Origin: Paracoccus methylarcula
GTDB lineage: Bacteria; Pseudomonadota; Alphaproteobacteria; Rhodobacterales; Rhodobacteraceae
Assembly: GCF_003007735.2 (NCBI RefSeq)
Contig: NZ_PXNQ02000001.1
Span: 186,001-250,000, forward strand
Reading direction: 5' to 3'
DNA: 64,000 nucleotides
Shown: positions 30,614 to 39,713 of the stretch, one piece after another
Layout of the letters: each line of letters opens with the position of its first letter
Position numbering within the stretch: the stretch's first letter is position 1
Translations under genes and position numbers: made by a program
Notes under the pieces: generated by a model
Told to the model about the DNA's origin: nothing
Seen by the model: the letters and a program-made list of their open reading frames with translations, nothing else
The model's database searches: none

Positions 30614-31177
30614 TCAATCGCGGAAATATGGCGCGAATGCGTCGGGGATGTCGAATTCCTCCAGCGCCTTCGCGCGGGACTCGGCGGACATCTTGCGGGC
30701 AGTCTTTTCGATGATGCGGGGTATTTTTTCGTCCGGTTGCTCGGCGGCGAAATCGCCCAGATACCAGCGGATGAAGGTGAAGCAGATCACGTCCTCCAGC
30801 GCCTGCACATCCGCGTCACGCTTGAGCCCCTGTTTCATCAGCATCTTGCGGGTATGGTCGATATCATCGTCGCCATAGCCCGCCTCGGTCATGATCCCGG
30901 CGATCCGCTCGGCATGGCGGCGGCCCTGTTCCTGTCGCCATTGCAGGTAGCCCGACCGGTCCATCGGATAGTTGCTGCGCGGCAGGAGCCAGCGTTCGAT
31001 ATGCTGGCCACGGCAGGCGATACGCAGCGGCTCGGATGCGTCGGGAAAGAGCCGCTGCTGTTCGGCGGTCATCCTTTGCCCGTACAGCAGGGCTGCGGGC
31101 TGGTCGCCTTCCAGCGTGGGATCCTTGGCATTGGCGGCGTCGATGGCGGTAAAGACGTGATCTAGCTGTGTGGTCAT
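30614..31177 (-). CDS. DUF4202 domain-containing protein
   Basis: A 187-residue protein with the features of the DUF4202 family: 'AIDAANAKDPTLEGDQPAAL', 'LRIACRGQHIERWLLPRSNY', 'GYLQWRQEQGRRHAERI', 'ALEDVICFTFIRWYLGDF'. Several His, Asp and Glu residues suggest an HD-like, possibly metal-dependent protein. From memory, family members often sit near sirohaem or sulfite/nitrite assimilation genes, and here the gene pairs with a CbiX-like gene 10 bases downstream, which fits. The biochemical role is not known. Confidence 0.85.
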   Translation of the reverse strand: MTTQLDHVFTAIDAANAKDPTLEGDQPAALLYGQRMTAEQQRLFPDASEPLRIACRGQHIERWLLPRSNYPMDRSGYLQWRQEQGRRHAERIAGIMTEAGYGDDDIDHTRKMLMKQGLKRDADVQALEDVICFTFIRWYLGDFAAEQPDEKIPRIIEKTARKMSAESRAKALEEFDIPDAFAPYFRD

Positions 31178-31234
31178 GGCTTGTTCCGATCTGCTGCCCC
31201 AGTGTCGCCCGACCGGACCCCATGCTGCAAGCCG

Positions 31235-32389
31235 TTATTCGCCCTCTCTGCTGAACGCCCAGTCCCCTTCCCCCAATGCGGGCGAGGCGCGTTCGGCCAC
31301 GGTATCGCTGCGTGAAAAGCGGATCGGGCTGCGCAGGCCGGGAATACCTTCGGGGGCGACCTGCAACCCGCGCGCCATGATCTGCGGGTCGGCCAGGGCC
31401 TCGGCCACGTCATTGACCGGCCCGGCGGGAACACCGGCACCTTCCAGCATCGATATCAGATCGGAGCGGGTGAAGCGTTCCGTGGTTTGTGCAAGTAGCG
31501 GGGTCAGGCGCGCCCGGTTGGCCACGCGGGCGGGGTTGGTCGCGTAATCGGGATCCTCGGGCAGGGACGGCAGCTCCAGCACGCGGCAGAGGGCGGCGAA
31601 TTGCCGGTCATTCCCGCAGGCGATGATCGCATGGCCGTCGGATGCCGGAAACAACTGGTAAGGCACGATATTCGGATGGGCATTCCCAAGCCGATGCGGC
31701 ACGGCCCCGCCCAGCAGGTAATTCGTGGCCTGGTTGGCCAGCACCGCCACACCGCAATCCAGCAGCGACAGGTCGATCTGCTGACCGCGCCCCGAGCCTT
31801 CGCGCTCGGTCAGCGCCGCCTGCACCGCAATGACGCCATAGAGGCCGGTGAAGATGTCGATCCAGGCGACGCCGACCTTTTGCGGCTCCCCTCCCGGTTC
31901 GCCGGTCAGGTCCATGATGCCGCTCATTCCCTGGATCAGGAAATCATAGCCCGGCTGCGCCGCGCGCGGCCCGTCCTGTCCGAAACCGGTGATCGAGGCA
32001 TAGACGAGGCGCGGGTTGCGCGCGGCGAGGCTGTCGTAATCCAGCCCGAAACGGCGCAAGCCGCCCAGCTTGAAATTCTCGATCACCACATCGGCACTGT
32101 CGATCAACCGCTTGAGCCGTTCCAGGTCGTCGGGATTCTTGAAATCGCAGGTGACCGAGCGTTTGCCGCGATTGGCGGCGTGGAAATAGGCGGCGACCCT
32201 TTCGGTGGTGCCGTCGGCGCGGGGGCGGTCGATGAAGGGCGGACCCCATCGGCGGGTGTCGTCGCCCTCGGGGGCTTCGACCTTGATCACCTCGGCGCCC
32301 AGATCGGCCAAGGTCTGGCCGATCCATGGCCCGGCGAGAATCCGGGCCAATTCGACGACCTTCAGCCCCTTCAGCGGTGCGTCGGACAT
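31235..32389 (-). CDS. CaiB/BaiF-type CoA transferase (probable glutarate CoA-transferase)
   Basis: A 384-residue class III CoA transferase: N-terminal 'LKGLKVVELARILAGPWIGQ', 'ADLGAEVIKVEAPEGDDTRR', the catalytic Asp in 'QPGYDFLIQGMSGIMDLTG', and 'RSVTCDFKNPDDLERLKRL'. It starts one base beyond the glutaryl-CoA dehydrogenase stop, so the two are certainly co-transcribed; the pair matches the glutaryl-CoA dehydrogenase/succinate-hydroxymethylglutarate-type CoA-transferase arrangement that activates glutarate. The ATG 32389 begins the conserved domain; the extra upstream codons lie in the dehydrogenase. Confidence 0.88.
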   Translation of the reverse strand: MSDAPLKGLKVVELARILAGPWIGQTLADLGAEVIKVEAPEGDDTRRWGPPFIDRPRADGTTERVAAYFHAANRGKRSVTCDFKNPDDLERLKRLIDSADVVIENFKLGGLRRFGLDYDSLAARNPRLVYASITGFGQDGPRAAQPGYDFLIQGMSGIMDLTGEPGGEPQKVGVAWIDIFTGLYGVIAVQAALTEREGSGRGQQIDLSLLDCGVAVLANQATNYLLGGAVPHRLGNAHPNIVPYQLFPASDGHAIIACGNDRQFAALCRVLELPSLPEDPDYATNPARVANRARLTPLLAQTTERFTRSDLISMLEGAGVPAGPVNDVAEALADPQIMARGLQVAPEGIPGLRSPIRFSRSDTVAERASPALGEGDWAFSREGE

Positions 32390-32390
32390 T

Positions 32391-33590
32391 TCAACCGAAT
32401 GCCTGCAGGCCGGTTTGCGCACGGCCAAGGATCAGCGCATGGACATCATGCGTGCCCTCGTAGGTGTTCACGGTTTCCAGGTTCTGGGCGTGGCGCATCA
32501 CGTGATATTCGATCTGGATGCCGTTGCCGCCATGCATGTCGCGGGCCATGCGGGCGATGTCCAGCGCCTTGCCGCAATTGTTGCGCTTGACGATCGAGAT
32601 CATCTCGGGCGCGAACTTGCCCTCGTCGAACAGCCGGCCCACGCGCAGGCTGGCTTGCAGGCCAAGGGCGATCTCGGTCTGCATGTCGGCCAGCTTCTTC
32701 TGCCAAAGCTGCGTCGCGGCAAGCGGGCGGTTGAACTGGTGCCGGTCCAGCCCGTATTGGCGGGCGCGGAACCAGCAATCCTCGGCTGCGCCCATCGCGC
32801 CCCAGCTGATGCCGTAGCGGGCCCGGTTGAGACAGCCGAAGGGACCGCCCATGCCCTCGATATTGGGCAGGAGCGCATCCTCGCCGACCTCGACATTATC
32901 CATGACGATCTCGCCGGTAATCGAGGCGCGCAGGGACAGCTTGCCCCCGATCTTGGGCGCAGACAGGCCCTTCATGCCCTTTTCCAGGACGAAGCCGCGG
33001 ACCTTGCCGCCATGCGCCTCGGATTTCGCCCATACCACGAAGACATCCGCGATGGGCGCGTTCGAGATCCACATCTTGGCGCCGGTCAGCCGGTAACCGC
33101 CATCGGTCTTGACCGCGCGGGTGCGCATTCCGGCGGGGTCCGAGCCCGCATCGGGTTCGGTCAGGCCGAAACAGCCGATATATTCGCCGCTGGCGAGTTT
33201 CGGCAGGTATTTCTGCTTCTGCTCTTCGCTGCCATAGGCCTCGATCGGGAACATCACCAGCGAGGACTGCACCGAGGCCATCGAACGATAGCCTGAATCG
33301 ATCCGCTCGATCTCGCGGGCGACGAGGCCATAGGAGACGTAGGAGGCGCCGACACCACCATATTCCTCGGCCACCGTCACGCCCAGCATGCCCGCCGCGC
33401 CCATCTCGCGGAAGATTTCCGGGTCGGTATGTTCGTTCATGTAGGCGTCCTGCACGCGCGGCGCGAGGCTTTCCGCGGCGAAGGCGGCGGCGGAATCGCG
33501 GATCATCCGCTCTTCCTCGGTCAACTGCTCATCCAGCAGGAACGGATCGGACCACGAGAAGGGCGCACCCTTATGCGATTTGGTGGACAT
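32391..33590 (-). CDS. gcdH: Glutaryl-CoA dehydrogenase
   Basis: A 399-residue acyl-CoA dehydrogenase of the glutaryl-CoA type, converting glutaryl-CoA to crotonyl-CoA plus CO2 in lysine, tryptophan and glutarate breakdown. Diagnostic stretches are 'VEEYGG'-like '[20 protein letters not shown]', '[20 protein letters not shown]', '[20 protein letters not shown]' and '[20 protein letters not shown]' with the catalytic Glu. GGGAGAA precedes the ATG. It is divergent from a LysR gene, which is a common arrangement for gcdH. Confidence 0.96.
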   Translation of the reverse strand: MSTKSHKGAPFSWSDPFLLDEQLTEEERMIRDSAAAFAAESLAPRVQDAYMNEHTDPEIFREMGAAGMLGVTVAEEYGGVGASYVSYGLVAREIERIDSGYRSMASVQSSLVMFPIEAYGSEEQKQKYLPKLASGEYIGCFGLTEPDAGSDPAGMRTRAVKTDGGYRLTGAKMWISNAPIADVFVVWAKSEAHGGKVRGFVLEKGMKGLSAPKIGGKLSLRASITGEIVMDNVEVGEDALLPNIEGMGGPFGCLNRARYGISWGAMGAAEDCWFRARQYGLDRHQFNRPLAATQLWQKKLADMQTEIALGLQASLRVGRLFDEGKFAPEMISIVKRNNCGKALDIARMARDMHGGNGIQIEYHVMRHAQNLETVNTYEGTHDVHALILGRAQTGLQAFG

Positions 33591-33665
33591 CGGAATTCTC
33601 CCTCTTGGGCGGCAGCTTGCCGCGCCTGATATTCTGGCGGCAACAGATAACGCTTTGCAAGCCGC

Positions 33666-33685
33666 ACGGAAATCGGATAATCCGT
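33666..33685. promoter_or_regulatory. Dyad between gcdH and the LysR gene
   Basis: Within the 116-base divergent region, CGGAT-A-ATCCG (33674-33684) is a perfect short palindrome nested with ACGGA (33666-33670) and TCCGT (33681-33685). LysR regulators bind interrupted dyads in exactly such divergent regions, so this is the best candidate site. No binding data; weak promoter elements only. Confidence 0.35.
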
Positions 33686-33706
33686 ATCAGTTCATGCATG
33701 GAATGA

Positions 33707-34636
33707 ATGAAGTTGCGACAACGGCGCTTTCTTCCCAATCTCAGCCTGCTGATGGCGTTCGATGCGGTTATGCGCAACGGATCGGTCACCGGCGCGGCGC
33801 AGGATCTGAGCCTGACGCAAAGCACGGTCAGCCGCCTGGTCCAGTCGCTGGAGGCGCAGCTGGGGCAGCCGCTGTTCATCCGCCATCGCAAGCGGCTGGT
33901 TCCGACCGAGGCCGCGCATCGCTATTTCCGCGAGATCTCGCAGGCATTGGACCAGATCCAGCGCTCTAGCATGTCGCTAATCGCCAATCCCGATGGCGGC
34001 AGCCTTGATCTGGCGGTTTTGCCGACCTTCGCCACCCGTTGGCTCGCGCCCCGGCTGCCTGCTTTCCTTTCTGCCAACCCGGGAGTGTCGATCAACCTGG
34101 CGACGCGCTTCAAGGCCTTCAGCTTCGATGCCGAGCGGTTCGACGCGGTGATCTATTTCGGTCATGACGACTGGCCGGGCGCGGTGCATGTCAAGCTGTT
34201 CGATGAGCGCGTCACGGCCTGCGCCTCGCCCGAATTCCTGCGCCAGCACCCGGTGGAGCGGGCCGAGGATCTGCATGACCTGGTGCTGCTGCAACTCGAG
34301 ACCCGGTTGAGCGCATGGACGGATTGGTTCGCGGGGCAGGGGGCCGCGGCGCCGCCGGTCCGCAACGGGATGCTGATGGACCAGTTCTCGATGATGATAC
34401 AGGCGGCGATTTCGGGGCTGGGGGTGGCGCTGCTGCCGGATTACCTCGCCCGAATCGAGATCGCCGAGGGTCGCTTGCGGCCGATCCTGCGGACGGCGGT
34501 GCCGGGGACGGGGGCCTATTGGCTGGCCTGGCCGGCGGCCCGGCAGGGGTTGAAGCCGCTGGAGGCGTTCCGGGGCTGGATCACCGCCCGGATCGCGGAT
34601 GAATTCAGCGACGCCATTCCCGGCGCAGAAGGATGA
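33707..34636 (+). CDS. LysR-family regulator (GcvA-like), probable glutarate regulator
   Basis: A 309-residue LysR protein with the N-terminal helix-turn-helix 'SVTGAAQDLSLTQSTVSRLV' and an effector-binding domain ('VLPTFATRWLAPRLPAFLSA', 'GLGVALLPDYLARIEIAEGR') of the GcvA-like subgroup. It is divergent from gcdH and the CoA transferase, so it probably controls them in response to glutarate or glutaryl-CoA; this is inferred from the arrangement. Its 3' end overlaps the convergent surf1 gene by 32 bases. Confidence 0.93.
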   Translation: MKLRQRRFLPNLSLLMAFDAVMRNGSVTGAAQDLSLTQSTVSRLVQSLEAQLGQPLFIRHRKRLVPTEAAHRYFREISQALDQIQRSSMSLIANPDGGSLDLAVLPTFATRWLAPRLPAFLSANPGVSINLATRFKAFSFDAERFDAVIYFGHDDWPGAVHVKLFDERVTACASPEFLRQHPVERAEDLHDLVLLQLETRLSAWTDWFAGQGAAAPPVRNGMLMDQFSMMIQAAISGLGVALLPDYLARIEIAEGRLRPILRTAVPGTGAYWLAWPAARQGLKPLEAFRGWITARIADEFSDAIPGAEG

Positions 34637-35318
34637 AACTGGCTATGGCCAGTCCCGCCGCGAGCGCGAACCAGGTCAGCGCATAGCCCAGATGAGGATT
34701 GCGGAACCTGACCACCGTCAATCCGCCGATCGGAAGCTCGCTTTCGTCATTGCGGGCCGCGTCGATGAAATAGGGGGCGACCTCGCCAATATCGCGCGAA
34801 AGGGCCAGCGCCCCGGTATCGCGCGAAAACCAGCGGTCGGCGGCGGGATCGTTGCCTCGCAGGAAGGCGCCGCCTGGCTGGCTCATGCGCAAGAGACCGG
34901 TGATCTGCTGTTGTCTGGCGGGCAGGGGGCGGTTCGGCTCGGCGCTTCGCTCCTGCGGGACGAAGCCGCGATTGATCCAGACGGTCCAGCCTTCGGGCGT
35001 GCTCAGCGGCGACATGACCCAGAAACCGGCCCCATACTCGGTGACCGCCTTCACCAGCGCCTCGCTCTCTGGCAGGTAGGCGCCGGTCACCGTGACGCGG
35101 CGATATTCGTCCTCGCGCGCATTCAGATCGGGCCAGCCGGGCGGGGCGGGGGCCTCGACGACCGGGGCGGCAACACGTTCCTCGACCCGGGCGATCAGGT
35201 CGGTTTTCCAGCCAAGGCGCTGGACCTGCCAGATGCCAAGCCCCATCAGCACCACGACCAGCACCAACACCAGAAACCCGGTCAGGGCTTTCCGGCGATG
35301 GGGCGTGGCGGATGTCAC
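34605..35318 (-). CDS. surf1: SURF1-family oxidase assembly protein
   Basis: SURF1 proteins help assemble haem-copper oxidases, chiefly by delivering haem a. The 237-residue protein has an N-terminal TM segment ('LTGFLVLVLVVVLMGLGIWQ' followed by VQRLGWKTDLI), the conserved 'VWINRGFVP' and a C-terminal TM segment ('NPHLGYALTWFALAAGLAIA'). I placed the start at GTG 35318, which forms a GTGA overlap with the cyoD stop; longer upstream frame lies inside cyoD. As last gene of the cyo operon it is presumably dedicated to this oxidase, like the quinol-oxidase SURF1 of Paracoccus. Confidence 0.92.
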   Translation of the reverse strand: MTSATPHRRKALTGFLVLVLVVVLMGLGIWQVQRLGWKTDLIARVEERVAAPVVEAPAPPGWPDLNAREDEYRRVTVTGAYLPESEALVKAVTEYGAGFWVMSPLSTPEGWTVWINRGFVPQERSAEPNRPLPARQQQITGLLRMSQPGGAFLRGNDPAADRWFSRDTGALALSRDIGEVAPYFIDAARNDESELPIGGLTVVRFRNPHLGYALTWFALAAGLAIASFILLRREWRR

Positions 35319-35683
35319 CGCAACTGCTCGGGCAGCAGGTCGTGGTTCATCTGCGGCATCATGTTCGTATTCAGGTGATACATGACCCATAGCGAGCCTG
35401 CGATCATGATGACCACGATGATGACGGTGAACAGGGTCGAAAGTAGCGTCCAGCCCTCTTCCGCGCGGCTGTTCATATGCAGGAAATACACCATGTGGAC
35501 CAGAACCTGCACGATCGCGCAGCCGACCACCATGCCGACGGTCAGCAGATGGCTTTCAAATCCTCCGGCCATGACCAGCCCGAAGGGGATCGCGGTCAGG
35601 ACCACCGACAGCAGGAAGCCGGTGATATAGCCGCGGTAGCTGCCGTGGTCATGGTTGTTGTCATAATGCGTATGTGCCGACAT
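35315..35683 (-). CDS. cyoD: Cytochrome bo3/ba3 quinol oxidase subunit IV
   Basis: A 122-residue small subunit with three TM segments. The His-rich N-terminus (MSAHTHYDNNHDHG) is followed by 'YITGFLLSVVLTAIPFGLVM', 'GMVVGCAIVQVLVHMVYFLH' and 'LFTVIIVVIMIAGSLWVMYH', the standard CyoD pattern. Its ATG shares one base with the cyoC stop (TGATG). It stabilises the oxidase complex in the inner membrane. Confidence 0.95.
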   Translation of the reverse strand: MSAHTHYDNNHDHGSYRGYITGFLLSVVLTAIPFGLVMAGGFESHLLTVGMVVGCAIVQVLVHMVYFLHMNSRAEEGWTLLSTLFTVIIVVIMIAGSLWVMYHLNTNMMPQMNHDLLPEQLR

Positions 35684-36288
35684 CAGATCATCCCCAGCAG
35701 ATAGACAAGCGTGAATACCCCGATCCAGATCACGTCGAGGAAATGCCAGAACAGGCTGAGACACATCAGCCGCCGCCGGTTCGCGGCGATCAGCCCGTGT
35801 TTCGAGACCTGCACCATCAGCGTCACCAGCCAGACCGAACCGAAGGTGACATGCAGCCCATGCGTGCCGACCAGCGTGAAGAAGGCCGAGAGAAAGGCCG
35901 AACGCTGCGGTCCCGCACCCTCGTGGATCATGTGGCGGAACTCGTAAAGCTCGATGCCCAGGAAACACAGCCCGAAGACCAGCGTGATCCCCAGCCAGCG
36001 AAGCGTCCCGGCCCGGTTGTCCTGCATCATGGCCAGCATTGCGAAACCATAGGTGATCGAGGACAGCAGCAGCATTGCCGTGTTCACCGCGACCAGTTTC
36101 AGGTCGAACAGGTCCTTGGGGCCGGGGCCCGCGGCGTAATTGCCGTGCAGCACGCCGAATGTCGCGAAAAGGACCGCGAACATCAGGCAATCGCTCATCA
36201 GGTAGACCCAGAAGCCGATATTGGTCGAGGCGCCTTCCTCGTGGTGATGCGGCTCGGTCTGCCAGAAATCTCGCGTGGTCATGCTCAT
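35683..36288 (-). CDS. cyoC: Quinol oxidase subunit III
   Basis: A 201-residue subunit III with five TM segments: 'IGFWVYLMSDCLMFAVLFAT', 'LVAVNTAMLLLSSITYGFAM', 'FLSAFFTLVGTHGLHVTFGS' and others. The length and the absence of the first two helices found in cytochrome c oxidase subunit III mark it as the quinol oxidase type. ATG 36288 (GGGAG upstream) was chosen; an in-frame ATG at 36282 is possible. It follows cyoB by 4 bases. Confidence 0.95.
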   Translation of the reverse strand: MSMTTRDFWQTEPHHHEEGASTNIGFWVYLMSDCLMFAVLFATFGVLHGNYAAGPGPKDLFDLKLVAVNTAMLLLSSITYGFAMLAMMQDNRAGTLRWLGITLVFGLCFLGIELYEFRHMIHEGAGPQRSAFLSAFFTLVGTHGLHVTFGSVWLVTLMVQVSKHGLIAANRRRLMCLSLFWHFLDVIWIGVFTLVYLLGMI

Positions 36289-36292
36289 CGGT

Positions 36293-38296
36293 TCAGGCTC
36301 CCTGTGCCAGAAGGCGCGATCGGGTTTCCTCGGTGCGGCGCACCTCGTCGGCGGGGATGTGGTAATCGCGGTGATAGTTGAAGCTATGCGCAATGGCCGT
36401 AGCTATCAGCGCGACAAAGGACAGCGCCGCCAGCCACCAGATATACCAGATAAGCGCCATGCCGCAGATGGTGGAGAGCGCCGCGAGGATCACCCCCGCC
36501 CCGGTGTTGCGCGGCATGTGGATGGGCAGGTGAGCGGCCTCGGGCCGCGCGGCGCCATGCGCCTTGATCTCGGCCCATGCGTCCAGCCCCCGCACCACCG
36601 GCGTGAAGGCGAAATTATAGGCTGCGGGCGGCGAGGAGGTCGCCCATTCCAATGTCCGCCCGTCCCATGGATCGCCGGTCAGGTCGCGGTTGCGGTCCCG
36701 TCGCCAGATCGAGACTCCGAACTGGACGAACATGGCTGCGATGCCGCAGGCGATCAGGACCGCGCCGAAGCCCGCTATGACGAACCAGATCTGCAGCCCG
36801 GGGTCGTCGAAGACGCGCATGCGCCGGGTCACGCCCATCAGGCCGAGGATGTAAAGCGGCATGAAGGCGGCCCAGAAGCCGATGACCCAGAACCAGAAGG
36901 ACACCTTCCCCCAGAAAACGTCCAGCTTGTAGCCGAAGGCCTTGGGCCACCAGAAATTGATCGCCGCGAAGATGCCGAACAGCACGCCGCCGATGATCAC
37001 GTTATGGAAATGCGCCACCAGGAACAGCGAGTTGTGCAGCACGAAATCCGCCGGCGGAACGGCCAGCAGCACCCCGGTCATGCCGCCGACAACGAAGGTC
37101 AGCATGAAGGCGATGGTCCACATCAGCGGCAGTTCGAAGCGCAACCGTCCCTGGTACATGGTGAACAGCCAGTTGAAGATCTTGGCGCCGGTCGGGATCG
37201 AGATAATCATCGTTGTGATCCCGAAGAAGGAGTTCACCGAAGCGCCCGACCCCATGGTAAAGAAATGGTGCAGCCAGACGACATAGCTGAGGATGGTGAT
37301 GCAGACCGTCGCATAGACCATCGAGGTATAGCCGAACAGTTTCTTGCCCGAGAAGGTCGAGGTGACCTCGGAAAAGACCCCGAAGAGCGGCAGGATCAGG
37401 ATATAGACCTCGGGATGGCCCCAAATCCAGATGAGGTTGATATACATCATCGAATTGCCGCCAAGGTCATTGGTGAAGAAATTCGTCCCGACATAACGGT
37501 CCAGCGTCAGCAGCACGAGGGTCGCGGTCAGCACCGGGAAAGAGGCGACGATCAGGATATTCGTGCAAAAGGATGTCCAGGTGAACACCGGCATCCGCAT
37601 CATGGTCATGCCCGGCGCGCGCATCTTGAGGATCGTCACCAAGAGGTTGATCCCCGACAATGTCGTGCCGACGCCCGCGACCTGCAGGCCCCAGATATAG
37701 TAATCGACGCCGACCCAAGGGCTGTAGGACAAGCCCGAAAGCGGCGGAAAGGCCAGCCAGCCGGTCTGCGCGAACTCGCCCACGAAAAGCGAGGCCATCA
37801 CGATCACCGCGCCGCCCACGGTCATCCAGAACGAGAAATTGTTGAGGAAGGGAAAGGACACGTCGCGCGCGCCGATCTGCAGGGGCACGATATAATTCAT
37901 CAGCCCGGTGACGAATGGCATCGCCACGAAGAAGATCATGATCACGCCATGGGCGGTGAAAATCTGGTCGTAGTGATGCGCGTTCAGGTAACCTTCGGAG
38001 CCGTTGAAGGCCATCGCCTGCTGCAGCCGCATCATGATGGCATCGGCAAAGCCTCGGACGAACATGATCAGGCCAAGGATCATGTACATGATCCCGATCT
38101 TCTTGTGATCGACCGAGGTGAACCATTCGCGCCACAAATATCCCCAGAGCCGGTATCGGGTCAAAGCCGCGAGCATTGCGATGCCCCCGACCGCGACGAC
38201 CACGAAGGTGGCGATCACGATGGGCTCCTTTGGAATGGCGTCCCAGTTCAGGCGGCCAAGCAGGAAGGTGGTCTCGACATTGGCAGGGATGGCCAT
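36293..38296 (-). CDS. cyoB: Quinol oxidase subunit I
   Basis: The catalytic haem-copper subunit, reducing O2 to water and pumping protons. The 667-residue protein contains '[20 protein letters not shown]' (low-spin haem His), '[20 protein letters not shown]' with the Cu-B His and the cross-linked His-Pro-Glu-Val-Tyr, '[13 protein letters not shown]' (two Cu-B His), and '[20 protein letters not shown]' (haem ligands). The extra N- and C-terminal helices are typical of bo3/ba3-type quinol oxidases. ATG 38296 starts the CyoB N-terminus '[18 protein letters not shown]'. Confidence 0.97.
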   Translation of the reverse strand: MAIPANVETTFLLGRLNWDAIPKEPIVIATFVVVAVGGIAMLAALTRYRLWGYLWREWFTSVDHKKIGIMYMILGLIMFVRGFADAIMMRLQQAMAFNGSEGYLNAHHYDQIFTAHGVIMIFFVAMPFVTGLMNYIVPLQIGARDVSFPFLNNFSFWMTVGGAVIVMASLFVGEFAQTGWLAFPPLSGLSYSPWVGVDYYIWGLQVAGVGTTLSGINLLVTILKMRAPGMTMMRMPVFTWTSFCTNILIVASFPVLTATLVLLTLDRYVGTNFFTNDLGGNSMMYINLIWIWGHPEVYILILPLFGVFSEVTSTFSGKKLFGYTSMVYATVCITILSYVVWLHHFFTMGSGASVNSFFGITTMIISIPTGAKIFNWLFTMYQGRLRFELPLMWTIAFMLTFVVGGMTGVLLAVPPADFVLHNSLFLVAHFHNVIIGGVLFGIFAAINFWWPKAFGYKLDVFWGKVSFWFWVIGFWAAFMPLYILGLMGVTRRMRVFDDPGLQIWFVIAGFGAVLIACGIAAMFVQFGVSIWRRDRNRDLTGDPWDGRTLEWATSSPPAAYNFAFTPVVRGLDAWAEIKAHGAARPEAAHLPIHMPRNTGAGVILAALSTICGMALIWYIWWLAALSFVALIATAIAHSFNYHRDYHIPADEVRRTEETRSRLLAQGA

Positions 38297-38309
38297 CGCG
38301 AATATCCGT

Positions 38310-39515
38310 TCAAAGTTTCTGTTCTGGGGTGCCGGCGCTCGTCCGGGCATCGCGGATCACCGGCGCGTTCAGTCGCTCGAAGATCCCGGTGGGCACGGGC
38401 AGGGCATGACCGCGCATCGGGGTCCGGTCGACGCGCCTGGCCGGCCCTTCGTCGATACCGGCCAGCATTATCGCGGTGTCCTGCGGCGTGCAGATGGACG
38501 AGACCATGAAAGGCGTCTTGCCCAGCACCGGCTCGCCGGAGCCGCGGCGGATATGCTTGTCATGGGTCAGGGCCTGGATATTGACCGTGCCTTCCAGCCC
38601 CAGCCCGCCCCGGTCATCTATGTCCATCATTTCGGCCATGCACATCTTGCCCGGCTCCACGCACAGGTTCACCACGCGGTTGAACAATTCCGGATCGACC
38701 TCGGCATAGAGACGGGGCGGGACGTTCTGGCTGGGCGCCTCGAGATCCAGGTATTCTTCCCGACTCAGCTCACCGCCCGCTTCGCGGGCCTTGGCCAGCC
38801 ATTCCTCGAAACCCGCCTGGTCGGTGGCATGGGCCTTGAAGCGCATGCCCGAAAAGCCCCAGCCCGAATAATGCGAGGCAAGCCCCTGGTAGCTGCCGGG
38901 ATTGTTGAACACGCCGTGCAGCTTGGTTTCCATCCCCGGCATGGCATAGATCATCCCCGCCATCGCCGGGATATAGAAGGCGTTCATCACCGAGGAGGAG
39001 GTCAGGCTGAATTCGACCTCGCGGTTGACCGGGACGGCCAGTTCGTTGACCGAGGCGACACCCTGTTCCGGGTAGATGAACAGCCATTTCCAATCCAGGG
39101 CGACGACCTGGACCTTCAACGGTTCATGATCCCCGGCGATCTCTTCGGTGGCGCTCAGCCGGTCCAGCGGGCGATAGGGATCGAGCAGATGCGTGCCGAC
39201 CCAGGTCAGGGCGCCCAGGCAGATGATGATCAGCAGCGGAGCGGCCCAGATCACCAGTTCGAACTTGGTCGAATGGTCCCAATCAGGGCTGTAGACCGCC
39301 TTTTTCGATGCCCGGTATTTCCACGCGAAGAAGACGGTCAGTGCCATGACGGGAATGATGATGATGAGCATCAGGCCGGTTGCCGCCAGCAAGAGATCCT
39401 TCTGCCGCTCGGCAATGTCGCCGGCGGGGGAAAGAACGACGGCTTTGCAGGCCGAGAGCGATGAGGAGGCAAGAACCAGTGCGGCGAGTCGAGCAGTGCC
39501 TGATAATCTGGACAT
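38310..39515 (-). CDS. cyoA: Quinol oxidase subunit II (lipoprotein)
   Basis: A 401-residue subunit II. The N-terminus '[20 protein letters not shown]' followed by SAC is a lipoprotein signal with the lipobox Cys, then two TM helices and a periplasmic cupredoxin domain. That domain lacks the Cu-A ligand set (no CxxxC with His), as expected for a quinol rather than a cytochrome c oxidase. It ends with the CyoA/QoxA C-terminal extension. ATG 39515 was chosen because the lipoprotein signal starts there. First gene of cyoABCD-surf1. Confidence 0.95.
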   Translation of the reverse strand: MSRLSGTARLAALVLASSSLSACKAVVLSPAGDIAERQKDLLLAATGLMLIIIIPVMALTVFFAWKYRASKKAVYSPDWDHSTKFELVIWAAPLLIIICLGALTWVGTHLLDPYRPLDRLSATEEIAGDHEPLKVQVVALDWKWLFIYPEQGVASVNELAVPVNREVEFSLTSSSVMNAFYIPAMAGMIYAMPGMETKLHGVFNNPGSYQGLASHYSGWGFSGMRFKAHATDQAGFEEWLAKAREAGGELSREEYLDLEAPSQNVPPRLYAEVDPELFNRVVNLCVEPGKMCMAEMMDIDDRGGLGLEGTVNIQALTHDKHIRRGSGEPVLGKTPFMVSSICTPQDTAIMLAGIDEGPARRVDRTPMRGHALPVPTGIFERLNAPVIRDARTSAGTPEQKL

Positions 39516-39586
39516 GAAAATCTGTGTCCTCTCATGACGAGGGAAGCGGAACGTGATCGATGCGGTTTCTAGTTTGTACGACATCC

Positions 39587-39600
39587 GTCCGATATTGGAC
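39587..39600. promoter_or_regulatory. Near-palindrome upstream of cyoA and a divergent MFS gene
   Basis: GTCCGATATTGGAC is symmetric except for one base pair, 72 bases upstream of the cyoA start in the 198-base divergent region. It could be an operator for an Rrf2- or other dimeric regulator. Nothing else identifies the regulator; it does not match the TTGAC-N4-GTCAA pattern of FNR proteins. Confidence 0.3.
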
Positions 39601-39713
39601 AATTTGACACATACAATTCGATGCACATTCTTGGCTAGGAACGGTCTGAACTGCGATAAGGTCGGGATCAGCACAACGGGATCACCGCCGAGCGATGAAG
39701 GAGTTCATCTGAT

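Noticed and set aside
36275-38509. A 744-residue open frame on the plus strand opposite cyoB
   Set aside because: Antisense shadow of a long GC-rich gene; His/Gln/Arg/Asp-rich composition and no domain.
39602-39620. TTGAC-containing stretch as an FNR box upstream of cyoA
   Set aside because: The second half-site GTCAA is missing at the required spacing.
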